DNA of 28,290 nt from a virus: IMG/VR virus record IMGVR_UViG_3300048028_000325, positions 1-28,290 of that record; one strand, 5' to 3'. Position 1 is the stretch's first letter, and each line of letters begins with the position of its first letter. The position numbers were made by a program, and so were the translations under genes. Positions 16,915 through 24,237 of this stretch are shown piece after piece. The notes under the pieces are model-generated. The model did no database searches. It worked only from the letters and a program-made list of their open reading frames with translations, and was not told the DNA's origin.

Positions 16915-19150
16915 TCTCTCTCTGAATATCTGCGTTGTTTTCGTCTGCCTGTGACTTACGTTGTATTTCTTGCTCTGTTAAATCTAGCTCTCTCTGCTTA
17001 ACTTCAAAGTCTTGCATCATTTTCTGCAAGTTAAAGTTCTCTGCTGCAGGATCTCTACGTGCCTCTGCATTGATAAGAGCTACTTCTATCTTAGCTTGTC
17101 TGTCTTTATCTTTTTCTAAAGCCTCCATCTGCATTTGCTGCTGTTGGATCTGCATAGCTTGTTGCTGTTGCTGTTGTTGAGCTTGTTGTTGTGCTTGCTC
17201 TAATTCTTCTTGCGCTTTTTCTGCTGCTTTTAGCTTCTCTTTGATTTGTGGGAAACTTTCTGCATCTAACATCTCTGCAACTGTAGATGTCTTAGCACCA
17301 TTTTGAATCATAGCCTGTGTCAAGCCTTTGATCTGATCTAACTTGAGTTGATCTTTACCAGAGTCAGATACAAATATGCCGTACTCAGATTCTAAGTGCT
17401 CCATAGATTCTAAGTCTAAGAAATCTGTTGTACCATCTGGCATAACAAACTGTCCTTTCTTACCTGTCAACCATGCTTCTTTAGAATAGTCAAGCAGTGC
17501 TTGCATATCTCTCTGCTCTAGTCTAGCAAACTTGCGGAACATGTCTTCTGTAATGTGCGATGACTGTAAGATAGCTTGTTGACTAGATGCCTTGCCTTCG
17601 TATGCACCTATATCACCTTGTCGTTGTCTAGATACACCAGATAGTTTTTCCCACTCTTGTAAAATAGAGTCAAGCAACACAATGTACTGCTGTATAGTCT
17701 TAATTGACATATCTAGTACAGACTGGTGCTGTGGAGATAGCTGTATACCTTCTTTGTTGTAGTCAACCCATGCAATACCTGTACCTTCTACATAGTACAT
17801 AAACTTATCCATGTCCCACTTCTTAGGAATCATGTTAATGTCAAACTGTGCAATAATATCTTTACTTCTAGCAATAGCAAGCTCTAATCGATACTTGTAA
17901 ATATTATAATTTAACTGGTATGCAATACCCAAAGACACTAGAGATACATTTCTAGAGTTTATGTCAGAATATTTTCTACCGTTAATAGGTAATTTACACT
18001 TAGAAGGATTGTCAAGCGATATACGCTGATTTGCTAGTGGGTTTATGTTTATGTAGAACCTCCCGTCTATTCGGGTACCTTCCCATACTTCATTTACCCA
18101 CATGTATTTTACTTTTCCTCCTGCCTCTTTCATTTCTGCAGGCATTCTGAAAGTTTCGTCCACCTCTACAGTCTCAATAGACCCTGTTTCTGGATCAAGG
18201 TACTCTAAGAAACCAATACGCTTTCTAGATTTCCAATACACTGTAGTTACCTCAACTAATCTATTTCTATGTATGTTAGGGTCGGTAGTAGAAGATTTGT
18301 AAAATAAATGACTGTCAATATCGTGTTGTCTAGGCTCTTCTAGCTCTAGAACTTGTTGATCATTTAGTGCATCGTGGTAATGGTCAATAACTGTAGACGC
18401 ATGTACATACTTACGTACAAGTGCCCAGTCACCATCTTCTACAAACTCTAGATCAGGATCTTTATCGTAATCTACGTCTATCGGATTAAGTATTTCGTAA
18501 AATGGTTCTCTGTTACGCACACCTCTATGCGTGTACACCTCGCCTGCAACTAAGAAATGAAACCAAGCCTTTTGTAACTTGTCATATACTTCTTGATCTT
18601 GCATAATGTATGTCATAGCATACTGCCCTTTGATAGCTCTGTTGTCTACATAGTTGTTGTCAAACTGGCTAGCAATCTGCTCAGGCATAGGTATTTCTTG
18701 AGGAACCTGATTAGGGTCTACCATATCAGGAGCTTGCTCAGACATTACTTTTAAGAATTGCATTTGCAAATTCTGGTAGATAGCCTGCTGCTTTGCTTTT
18801 TCTTTCTCGGTTACTGCGTTTGCATTTTGTACTGTAACAGTATAATTGAGAGGTCTTTTAGACTTTTCGCCTAGGAGAAGATCCACAATGGGTTTAATAA
18901 TAGGATAGTTACGCATTTTAGAGGGGAAGTTCTTACGGCTTTTGCCATAAGGTTTTAGAACGTAACGATAGTCTTCCTCGTCAATTATACCGTTATAGTA
19001 ATCATACAATACACGCAAATCACTTTTGTGATCGTGTAAACCGTTATGTGATAAATTAATAAAAGCTTCAACGCACTCCTCGCGCCACTTTTTTGTTTTC
19101 TTTGATAAAGGCAGCCTTTGCTGCGGTATTTTCTCTCCCCCTAGATACAT
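16892..19150 (-). CDS. Portal protein, crAss-like
   Basis: A 752 aa portal. Key features are LYDYYNGIIDEEDYRYV, then NYPIIKPIVDLLLGEKSKRP (about 80-100), typical of crAss-like portals, followed by helix-rich wing and stem regions, a VSRQRQGDIGAYEGKAS loop near 495 and a Gln-rich C-terminal coiled coil (QQQQQQQAMQIQQQQMQ). It forms the dodecameric vertex through which DNA is packaged. I chose the ATG at 19150 over an in-frame TTG at 19159 because the TTG lies inside a perfect -7 promoter box. The terminase gene ends 78 nt upstream, and the C-terminus overlaps the next gene by 23 nt. Confidence 0.85.
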   Translation of the reverse strand: MYLGGEKIPQQRLPLSKKTKKWREECVEAFINLSHNGLHDHKSDLRVLYDYYNGIIDEEDYRYVLKPYGKSRKNFPSKMRNYPIIKPIVDLLLGEKSKRPLNYTVTVQNANAVTEKEKAKQQAIYQNLQMQFLKVMSEQAPDMVDPNQVPQEIPMPEQIASQFDNNYVDNRAIKGQYAMTYIMQDQEVYDKLQKAWFHFLVAGEVYTHRGVRNREPFYEILNPIDVDYDKDPDLEFVEDGDWALVRKYVHASTVIDHYHDALNDQQVLELEEPRQHDIDSHLFYKSSTTDPNIHRNRLVEVTTVYWKSRKRIGFLEYLDPETGSIETVEVDETFRMPAEMKEAGGKVKYMWVNEVWEGTRIDGRFYININPLANQRISLDNPSKCKLPINGRKYSDINSRNVSLVSLGIAYQLNYNIYKYRLELAIARSKDIIAQFDINMIPKKWDMDKFMYYVEGTGIAWVDYNKEGIQLSPQHQSVLDMSIKTIQQYIVLLDSILQEWEKLSGVSRQRQGDIGAYEGKASSQQAILQSSHITEDMFRKFARLEQRDMQALLDYSKEAWLTGKKGQFVMPDGTTDFLDLESMEHLESEYGIFVSDSGKDQLKLDQIKGLTQAMIQNGAKTSTVAEMLDAESFPQIKEKLKAAEKAQEELEQAQQQAQQQQQQQAMQIQQQQMQMEALEKDKDRQAKIEVALINAEARRDPAAENFNLQKMMQDFEVKQRELDLTEQEIQRKSQADENNADIQRENARQQES

Positions 19151-19156
19151 AGAATA

Positions 19157-19164
19157 CAAAGTTA
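19157..19164 (-). promoter_or_regulatory. Bacteroidota -7 box directly before the portal ATG
   Basis: The minus strand reads TAACTTTG, an exact TAnnTTTG match, ending 6 nt before the portal ATG. Transcription would start at or within a few bases of that ATG, so the portal message could be leaderless or nearly so. No convincing TTG is visible at the -33 position. The rest of the 78 nt gap to the terminase stop shows only AT-rich sequence. Confidence 0.55.
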
Positions 19165-19228
19165 ATTAATGCACAGCCCTGTATACTGCACATGTGTTAT
19201 TTTAAAGGTGCTCTTATTGGTATAGCAC

Positions 19229-21208
19229 TTAATGGTAGTTATTGTCAAACCAGGAGTCTACTGATCTGTCCTCTAATACCTCTTTTACTTCTGCATTATA
19301 CAACTCTCGCGTGTGGTACATACCAATCATAAGTGCCATAACGCGGTCAAAGTTGCCCTTGTAGTTAAACTTTATCAGTTCTTGTAACAAGGCTAAGTCA
19401 TATATCTTGTGCAGGTTTAGTGTAGTTGTCCCGTCCTCTTTTACACTCCTAACTGTATTCAACCAATCACGTATGTACAACTCGCCTTGTCTTTTCCTAG
19501 CTTCTGTTGTGTGCATACCGTATTGTCTCTTTACATTTTTAGAGCGTAAGTCTTTTTTGTCAAGCATCTCAAACTCTACCTGTAGTTTGTGTAGCTTTCT
19601 GTGTTGTTTTGCATATTGTATTACAGCACCACGGTCATTCTCAAACCCAATCTTGGCATTGTAATAATCGGCTAGCATAAACAAGTTTCTGTTGTACTCG
19701 TCCTGTGTTTGTGGTCTACCTATATAGCTAGCAACAATTATATCGTCTGGTTGTGATATATTGTTGACTCTTTTTATTACATATGCAGCACCTAACGAAG
19801 TAGAATCTGCGCTTTTATTCTGCCCATAGGGGTCATGACAAACTAAATACAAGTTATGTGGCGTTTGTCCTTCTTGGTTTTTGTACGGCCCTTCATAAAT
19901 TACAACTGCGCCAGACAAATCATCTTCTTTCCTGTGTGGGAATCTAGATATAGGCCGTAAATCACCATCTAGCTTAAACTGTATCTTGTTCTCTTTGCCA
20001 TAGTATAACTTACCGGCTGTACCTACACTTTGCAAGTTGTTTACCTTAACTTTATTGTATTGTTCTTGTAAAGATGCAATGTCAAAAAGGTTAGATGACA
20101 CTTGCAGTGTAGCTTCCCTAGGATTATTAGGATGTTCTGCTATGTATTGGTCGTATGCTTTAGGATCGTTAGTGCCTTTCTTCTTGTTTCTATTTTCTTG
20201 CTCAAAAGCTTTTGCAGTTTCTGTGTCAGAGTTACCATCAAGGTCAATAAACCCATCTAAGTTTTCGTAGATAGGTACAAAGTGTCCACACTGTGTGCCC
20301 ATAGCACCGTCATCCCACACATTGTCAAAAGCCATGCAGTCATACGATTCAGGATTGTAGAACAACTCCTCCATACCCTCAAAGTCAGCACCCTCTGTAC
20401 CACCTGTACCAAAAGCCACCATTGTACCTAAAGTTTTACTACCCTGACGCATTGTAGGCATAGCAACCTCCCATGCTTTTAGCAGTCCTGGGAATGCACC
20501 TGCCTCTTCAAAGAATATAAGCTCGCCTGCTTTACCACGTACTTTGTCAGGTGCGTCTTTTAGTGATACCCCCATAATCATTGACTTCATACCTAGCTCT
20601 ACATCAGACCCGTTTACATTTTTCTTGTACCCAGACATCTTGTTCATCTCCCTATCACGTAACCTAGGCTGTGTCCAAGCTGTATTGTCGTCAACAAAAG
20701 ACAATATCTCCCATGCCTTTGACAATAGACCGTCCCCAATCAAGTATTCTTTCTGCCCAGCAAATACATAGTTCTTACTGTTGCGTATATGGAAATAATT
20801 ACGTGCAAGCATAGCTGCTGCCTTGTAAGAGTAGCCTTTACGTCTTGCTTTTAGTACAGTCATGTGCTTGTTAGTCTTACGACATGTATCTATAGCTGTA
20901 AAATACTTGTAGTCCCCGTCATAGAATGCAGGAAACGTGCGCTCACGTTTTGCAATCACTGTACCGTCTGGTAACTCTTCGTCTACAGATCTATCTATAG
21001 GACAATAGTTAAGATAGAAGTAATGATTGCCTGTAATTGTAATTTCTTGGTCAGTGTCCTCGCCCACAGTGTATCCATACATACATCTGTGCTGTTCATT
21101 GTCCCAAAACTCGTAGTAATCCTTTGTACCTACTAGGGCATTTGTGTAATAGCCATGCTCTATAAACTTTAGAGCGGCTGGTCTTAGTCGATCTGTGTTT
21201 TTAAACAT
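19229..21208 (-). CDS. Terminase large subunit
   Basis: A 659 aa packaging motor. A crAss-like N-terminal region carries ITGNHYFYLNYCPID (58-72). The ATPase has a Walker A-like ARRKGYSYK (121-129, a degenerate Lys-rich form), Walker B LIFFEE (230-235) with the catalytic Glu pair, and coupling motif TMVAFGTGG (262-270). The C-terminal RNase H-like nuclease shows HDPYG (D459), GFENDRG (E523, D525) and FDRVMAL (D621), the acidic residues expected to bind metal. It cuts and translocates phage DNA into the head through the adjacent portal. The ATG overlaps the stop of the upstream 92 aa gene by 25 nt. Confidence 0.92.
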   Translation of the reverse strand: MFKNTDRLRPAALKFIEHGYYTNALVGTKDYYEFWDNEQHRCMYGYTVGEDTDQEITITGNHYFYLNYCPIDRSVDEELPDGTVIAKRERTFPAFYDGDYKYFTAIDTCRKTNKHMTVLKARRKGYSYKAAAMLARNYFHIRNSKNYVFAGQKEYLIGDGLLSKAWEILSFVDDNTAWTQPRLRDREMNKMSGYKKNVNGSDVELGMKSMIMGVSLKDAPDKVRGKAGELIFFEEAGAFPGLLKAWEVAMPTMRQGSKTLGTMVAFGTGGTEGADFEGMEELFYNPESYDCMAFDNVWDDGAMGTQCGHFVPIYENLDGFIDLDGNSDTETAKAFEQENRNKKKGTNDPKAYDQYIAEHPNNPREATLQVSSNLFDIASLQEQYNKVKVNNLQSVGTAGKLYYGKENKIQFKLDGDLRPISRFPHRKEDDLSGAVVIYEGPYKNQEGQTPHNLYLVCHDPYGQNKSADSTSLGAAYVIKRVNNISQPDDIIVASYIGRPQTQDEYNRNLFMLADYYNAKIGFENDRGAVIQYAKQHRKLHKLQVEFEMLDKKDLRSKNVKRQYGMHTTEARKRQGELYIRDWLNTVRSVKEDGTTTLNLHKIYDLALLQELIKFNYKGNFDRVMALMIGMYHTRELYNAEVKEVLEDRSVDSWFDNNYH

Positions 21209-21462
21209 TGGTTTTTAATATCTAGTAATTTCTGGCACTTTTCATACTCTTCCATAGACTCCATAAATGTTATAACTATGTCTATTGTGCCTGGATCTCG
21301 ACCGTCACTCTCTAACGGGTCAAATGGTAGGTATAGTTCTGATAATTCTTGTGTGTTAGAATATTCATCAAAAAAATCATCAAGAGTCATGTCTTTTACA
21401 ATTAACTTGTAAGCATTGTACATCGCTCTTTCGTATTTTTCTATGTCTTCTAAAAAGTCCAC
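21184..21462 (-). CDS. Small acidic hypothetical protein before terminase
   Basis: A 92 aa acidic, mainly helical protein (MDFLEDIEKYERAMYNAYKL start) with a second half of EDLYLPFDP-like spacing around ELYLPFDPLESDGRDPGT (43-60) and a terminal helix of Glu/Lys (MESMEEYEKCQKLLDIKNQC). It overlaps the terminase start by 25 nt and its ATG touches the stop of the upstream gene (1 nt overlap), so all three are coupled. Position immediately before the large terminase makes it a candidate packaging helper or small-terminase-like factor, though no helix-turn-helix is obvious. I recognise no family. Confidence 0.6.
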   Translation of the reverse strand: MDFLEDIEKYERAMYNAYKLIVKDMTLDDFFDEYSNTQELSELYLPFDPLESDGRDPGTIDIVITFMESMEEYEKCQKLLDIKNQCLKTQID

Positions 21463-22001
21463 TACTGACTATACTTGTTTACCTCTACACCACCTCGGTT
21501 ACTAGATTGCACTTGCTCTTCTTTCTTAACAAGATCTTCTAATTTACTAATTCCATTTATAACATCCCCCATCTTAGATAAATTAGCTACTAAATCTTTT
21601 GCTGAAAAGATTGGTTTGCCGTTATCATCTGCTAGGGTAAGATCTATGTCTTTAAAATAATTTTCTAGTTTTACAACCGACTCTCTAGCTGCTACTAACA
21701 GTCGTACTGCTGAGGTCTCTTTTAGTTTCTTGTATTTTTCACAAGCTGCTTCTATGGCAGAGTCTGGTTCCCATTTTGTTTCCCCAAACACGCTAAGCTT
21801 TACTTCTTCTCCACGTTTGTCCTCACCATATACAGCAAATGGTGACGCATGATCACAAACAAAGTACACATATGCTAGCTCTTTGCTAGATCTGTCCTTT
21901 GACTTAGTCTTATCTCTACTTACAAGCTTTGCAAACTCTTCTATAGTCAGCGTGTAAGCAGATGGCATTGCAACATTATCTGTTATTGTTAGTAGTTGCA
22001 T
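21462..22001 (-). CDS. Hypothetical protein, small-terminase candidate
   Basis: A 179 aa protein. It begins MQLLTITDNVAMPSAYTLTI with the LTIEEFAKLVSRD helix (18-30), followed by the LAYVYFVCDHASPFAVYGED strand region (42-61), then a helix-rich C-terminal half (DSAIEAACEKYKKLKE, about 79-94, and LSKMGDVINGISKLEDLV) ending in a polar tail. The helical middle with a two-gene step to the large terminase fits a small-terminase or packaging adaptor role, but I see no clear DNA-binding motif. It overlaps the IHF/HU-like gene by 26 nt. Confidence 0.55.
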   Translation of the reverse strand: MQLLTITDNVAMPSAYTLTIEEFAKLVSRDKTKSKDRSSKELAYVYFVCDHASPFAVYGEDKRGEEVKLSVFGETKWEPDSAIEAACEKYKKLKETSAVRLLVAARESVVKLENYFKDIDLTLADDNGKPIFSAKDLVANLSKMGDVINGISKLEDLVKKEEQVQSSNRGGVEVNKYSQ

Positions 22002-22206
22002 CTTTTTTCTTATTTACATTTTTTAGTCTACCTGGTTTTACAGAGAACTTACCAAAGTATGGTAATCTTACAGCCTCAAAGTTACCCTGGCCCATAATCT
22101 TAGCCACATACTTAAACTGGTGCTCTACAATGTTGGATACGGTCTTAAGTGGTAGGTTATGCTTACTCGCTAGCTCCTGTATCAGGGCTTTTTTCGATTT
22201 TGCCAT
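21976..22206 (-). CDS. IHF/HU-like DNA-binding protein
   Basis: A 76 aa basic protein with an HU-type helical start (SKKALIQELASKHNLPLKTVSNIVEHQFKYV in outline, residues 4-34) followed by the strands EAVRLPYFGKFSVKPGR (44-60), where LPYFGKF corresponds to the conserved IxxFGxF beta hairpin. The end is Lys/Asn-rich and lacks a full second beta arm, so it is shorter than the usual 90 aa. HU/IHF-family proteins bend DNA, and crAss-like phages carry such genes. It overlaps genes on both sides (26 and 44 nt). Its place before the packaging genes suggests a role in DNA packaging, replication or promoter architecture. Confidence 0.78.
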   Translation of the reverse strand: MAKSKKALIQELASKHNLPLKTVSNIVEHQFKYVAKIMGQGNFEAVRLPYFGKFSVKPGRLKNVNKKKDATTNNNR

Positions 22207-22465
22207 GCTTTTTTATTTGTGGTCCCCATTTATGCTTTGGGCAAGAAGATGTTTTCCATTTTGCTTTATGCTCTAGTAAACATCCGCAGGCAGCACACCT
22301 TGTACTATCAGCTAGATAAAACTCACAAGAGGCACAAGTCTCTAGTCTCTTTTTATACTCAGCTTCCGATACATTAGGTAACCCTTCTGATACATACTTT
22401 GCAACTTCTTTGCTAAAGTTTTTAGTCATCTGCCAAATACTCGGCAATTCTTTGTCCTGGCTCAT
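22163..22465 (-). CDS. Cys-rich putative zinc-binding protein
   Basis: A 100 aa protein with a helical N-terminus (about 10-40) and a compact metal-site region: C44-x2-C47, C57-x2-C60-G-C62, then C75 followed by PKHKW. The order CxxCxFY, RCxxCGC, KxxW and CPxxKW is one I recall from small phage proteins annotated as zinc ribbon-like. It is probably cytosolic and binds one or two zinc ions; partner unknown. The gene overlaps its neighbours by 44 nt on each side. A regulatory or assembly function is possible, but nothing shows which. Confidence 0.65.
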   Translation of the reverse strand: MSQDKELPSIWQMTKNFSKEVAKYVSEGLPNVSEAEYKKRLETCASCEFYLADSTRCAACGCLLEHKAKWKTSSCPKHKWGPQIKKHGKIEKSPDTGASE

Positions 22466-22610
22466 ACTCTAGTTCAATAATTTCTAAGTCTAATAAATTT
22501 CCATAACCATCTTGTATAATTCCAACATATATTTCGTCTACGAGATACTGAGTTATTACATAATTAGGATTCTCGTTTAATGTTGACTTTAACTCCTGTG
22601 GTTTTAACAT
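22422..22610 (-). CDS. Small acidic hypothetical protein
   Basis: A 62 aa protein with two short strands (YVITQYLVDEIYVGIIQDGYG, 18-38 in outline) and the acidic ending LEIIELEYEPGQRIAEYLAD. It overlaps the winged-helix gene by 47 nt and the Cys-rich gene by 44 nt, so the whole run is compressed and coupled. The strand-rich core with acidic surface resembles a small protein-interaction domain, but I do not recognise it. Confidence 0.5.
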   Translation of the reverse strand: MLKPQELKSTLNENPNYVITQYLVDEIYVGIIQDGYGNLLDLEIIELEYEPGQRIAEYLADD

Positions 22611-22896
22611 TTAGCAACTGATTTAGCACGTAATTTTTACCAACTTTACGGATTGCTCTCTTATCCTTAAACTTCTTTACGTAATTGTTTAAGGTATTAA
22701 AATCACTGATACCTAAAGCTCTTGCAGCTTGTTTTTTATTGTCAGATGCACACAAATTTTTTGTGCCCTCTTCCAACTGCAAATCTACTAACGTAGATAA
22801 CACTTTAAGCTCCATGTCTGTAAGATTAAAAATACCGTTCCAAAGTTGCAAGTACTTGTAGGTAGAATTTACCTTAATCGTTATTTTCTGCTCCAT
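22564..22896 (-). CDS. Winged-helix DNA-binding protein
   Basis: A 110 aa basic protein. The sequence LTDMELKVLSTLVDLQ (25-40) is a first helix, KKQAARALGISDFNTLNNYVKKFKDK (54-79 in outline) is a helix-turn-helix with AARALGIS at the turn, and AIRKVGKNYVLNQLL (81-95) is the wing. Together this is a winged helix like those in regulators and replication initiators. Its operon position, ahead of packaging and capsid genes and close after the GroES-like gene, suits a late-gene regulator, but its target is unknown. It overlaps the adjacent genes by 23 and 47 nt. Confidence 0.65.
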   Translation of the reverse strand: MEQKITIKVNSTYKYLQLWNGIFNLTDMELKVLSTLVDLQLEEGTKNLCASDNKKQAARALGISDFNTLNNYVKKFKDKRAIRKVGKNYVLNQLLNVKTTGVKVNIKRES

Positions 22897-23152
22897 CTAT
22901 TTTCTCTTTTATTTCTGCTACTATAGCATCTGCAAAAGGTAATTGCATGCAATATTTATATAACACTTCTTCTATATGAGATTTGTCATTATCATTCTTA
23001 ATATGAATCTCAACATAGTTATACAGCGCTAATGTGTGATTACTAAGCTGGCTTTCTAATTGGTGTACTAAGTCATAAACTGGTTTTTCCACTTTGTGTA
23101 TAGCACCGTCTATTGTAAGCTTACGCTTATTTGGTTTTTTTGTCTTCATCAT
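22874..23152 (-). CDS. Small helical hypothetical protein
   Basis: A 92 aa protein with a basic N-terminus (KTKKPNKRKLTI) that could bind nucleic acid, then amphipathic helices (about 20-45, and HIEEVLYKYCMQLPFADAIVAEIKEK in outline, 58-83). One Cys only, no membrane segment. ATG overlaps the preceding gene by 26 nt, stop overlaps the winged-helix gene by 23 nt. No family is recognised. Confidence 0.55.
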   Translation of the reverse strand: MMKTKKPNKRKLTIDGAIHKVEKPVYDLVHQLESQLSNHTLALYNYVEIHIKNDNDKSHIEEVLYKYCMQLPFADAIVAEIKEKIDGAENND

Positions 23153-23318
23153 CTTCTACAGTAACTTCTATAATGTACTCTCCTTCTCCTATTAAAATCC
23201 GCACATCCCATGTTGCGGTAATATTCTTTTCTGACCACATTGTTAACTTTTCTTCAAATTCTACCATTAGATGCACAAGCTCTGTTAAATCTTTTGTAGC
23301 AAATCTTGTTCTAAGCAT
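23127..23318 (-). CDS. Small hypothetical protein
   Basis: A 63 aa protein (MLRTRFATKDLTELVHLMVE start) with a helix, a Trp-containing strand (MWSEKNITATWDVRIL), a closing strand (EYIIEVTVED) and an acidic-then-basic tail. The alpha/beta order is like a small ferredoxin-like or dodecin-like fold, but the resemblance is too short to name. Overlaps on both sides (26 and 8 nt) support it as a coupled gene. Confidence 0.5.
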   Translation of the reverse strand: MLRTRFATKDLTELVHLMVEFEEKLTMWSEKNITATWDVRILIGEGEYIIEVTVEDDEDKKTK

Positions 23319-23556
23319 CTTTAAATTTTATTCTAGCCCTACTACCTTCTATAACTATCTCAGAAGAAGTAGCCTGCCTGTTAAATTCTTGCACATACGG
23401 CTCTATATCTTTACGTGTCGCCATAAAACTCAAAAAGACTGCTATTTCTTTAGCAGCCCTTTGGGTGTCATCTCGAAGAGTCTCGGATTTCTCTTTACTT
23501 TCTAGTAAATCGTGGTAATCCTTTAGAGATATAGTTACTGTACCTGCAGGAATCAC
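23311..23556 (-). CDS. Small hypothetical protein after the GroES-like gene
   Basis: An 81 aa protein with a helix at ISLKDYHDLLESKEKSETLRD (9-29 in outline), a second helix rich in Ala/Phe (RAAKEIAVFLSFMATRKD) and a final strand pair ending in SRARIKFKDA. The ATG overlaps the stop of the GroES-like gene (4 nt, ATGA), so it is translationally coupled to it. The opening TVTISLKDYHDLLE is a form seen in many short phage proteins of unknown role. Confidence 0.5.
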   Translation of the reverse strand: MIPAGTVTISLKDYHDLLESKEKSETLRDDTQRAAKEIAVFLSFMATRKDIEPYVQEFNRQATSSEIVIEGSRARIKFKDA

Positions 23557-23834
23557 AAGAATCTACCTAAAATTTGGAATTCGTTAACAAATAAGTACGA
23601 TACCTCATTGATATGTACAATCATTGCCTCTGAACTAGGATCTACCATAACAGTATCCCCAACTTGTGTCTGTCTACAATCTGGTCCTACTGCTAATACT
23701 TCTAGAACATTAGTACGCAGCTTGTTTGCTACGTCATCTTCTAGAATAATTCCTGACTCTCGCTTTTTTGCTGCAGGATTGGGTAATATAACCCATCCAC
23801 CGTAAGGTTTAAAATCTAATTTAGTGTCTGCCAT
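23553..23834 (-). CDS. GroES-like co-chaperonin (Cpn10 family)
   Basis: A 93 aa protein of typical Cpn10 length. The N-terminal strand FKPYGGWVILPNP (8-20) matches the PLGDRVLVKP start of GroES; KKRESGIILEDD (23-34) corresponds to the mobile loop that contacts GroEL; VLEVLAVGPD (43-52) is the conserved GxVLAVGxG strand, VGDTVMVDP (58-66) the VGDKVLF strand, and NEVSYLFVNEFQILGRF the C-terminal strand. Phages such as T4 use their own co-chaperonin (gp31) with host GroEL to fold capsid protein, so a role in capsid assembly is likely. It is the first gene after a good promoter. Confidence 0.85.
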   Translation of the reverse strand: MADTKLDFKPYGGWVILPNPAAKKRESGIILEDDVANKLRTNVLEVLAVGPDCRQTQVGDTVMVDPSSEAMIVHINEVSYLFVNEFQILGRFL

Positions 23835-23856
23835 TGCCTATATATTTAGTTATAGA

Positions 23857-23888
23857 CAAAGTTATAATAAAATAATTTACACTTACAA
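23857..23888 (-). promoter_or_regulatory. Bacteroidota-type promoter for the GroES-led operon
   Basis: On the minus strand a TTG (23888-23886) is followed 21 nt later by TAACTTTG (23864-23857), matching the Bacteroidota -33/-7 arrangement. The -7 box ends 22 nt before the GroES-like ATG. This would start a long transcript through the small genes toward the terminase, separate from the two-component operon. Confidence 0.65.
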
Positions 23889-23900
23889 GAAAAATGTAAG
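23882..23900 (-). repeat. Inverted repeat over the -33 element, operator or terminator stem
   Basis: A perfect 6 bp inverted repeat (23882-23887 CTTACA with 23895-23900 TGTAAG, 7 nt loop) begins 4 nt past the stop of the single-TM gene and overlaps the TTG of the GroES promoter. It may be a weak transcription stop for the upstream operon, or an operator for the next promoter. Confidence 0.4.
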
Positions 23901-23904
23901 ATTT

Positions 23905-24237
23905 CTAAACATTTTTACCAATGTCCTCTAGAATAGAGTCAGTTCTTTTGGTAGTTAGGGCTATCTTATTGTCTCTGTACAAGATAAAAGCAAATATGAT
24001 AAGAGCTATCATAATAGCAAAAAATGTAGGTACCATCCAATACTGCCAATTTGTTGCAGCTAAGCTATCCTGACTGTCAGTGTTTCTTTTCCAGCTATCC
24101 GCATGGTCTTTGTGTACATAGATATTTTCAAACCCAGTCTTATTGTCGTAGTGCATATCTACTATCACACTATCCTTGTATCCACTTGCCCAAGTTCTAA
24201 CGCTATCTCCCCAACTACTTACCTTCTCCTGTGGCAT
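23905..24237 (-). CDS. Single-TM membrane protein in the two-component operon
   Basis: A 110 aa protein. A polar N-terminal domain (1-60) carries SVIVDMHYDNKTGFENIYVHK, then a hydrophobic helix (about 68-87, VPTFFAIMIALIIFAFILY), then a short tail (RDNKIALTTKRTDSILEDIG). The basic residues after the helix favour a cytosolic C-terminus and an exposed N-terminus, without a cleavable signal peptide. It is the last gene of the cluster, overlapping the coiled-coil gene by 23 nt. It may form a complex with the two-TM protein, for instance as a sensor, spanin-like or holin-related subunit. No family is recognised. Confidence 0.6.
   Translation of the reverse strand: MPQEKVSSWGDSVRTWASGYKDSVIVDMHYDNKTGFENIYVHKDHADSWKRNTDSQDSLAATNWQYWMVPTFFAIMIALIIFAFILYRDNKIALTTKRTDSILEDIGKNV

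Noticed and set aside
16935-17180. Cys-rich 81 aa plus-strand frame opposite the portal C-terminus
   Set aside because: It is the antisense of the Gln-rich coiled-coil codons; the Cys run ending it comes from the CAG/CAA-type codons and not from a real protein.
19151-19159. TTG start for the portal protein
   Set aside because: The TTG is part of a perfect TAACTTTG promoter box; the ATG at 19150 is in frame and better placed.
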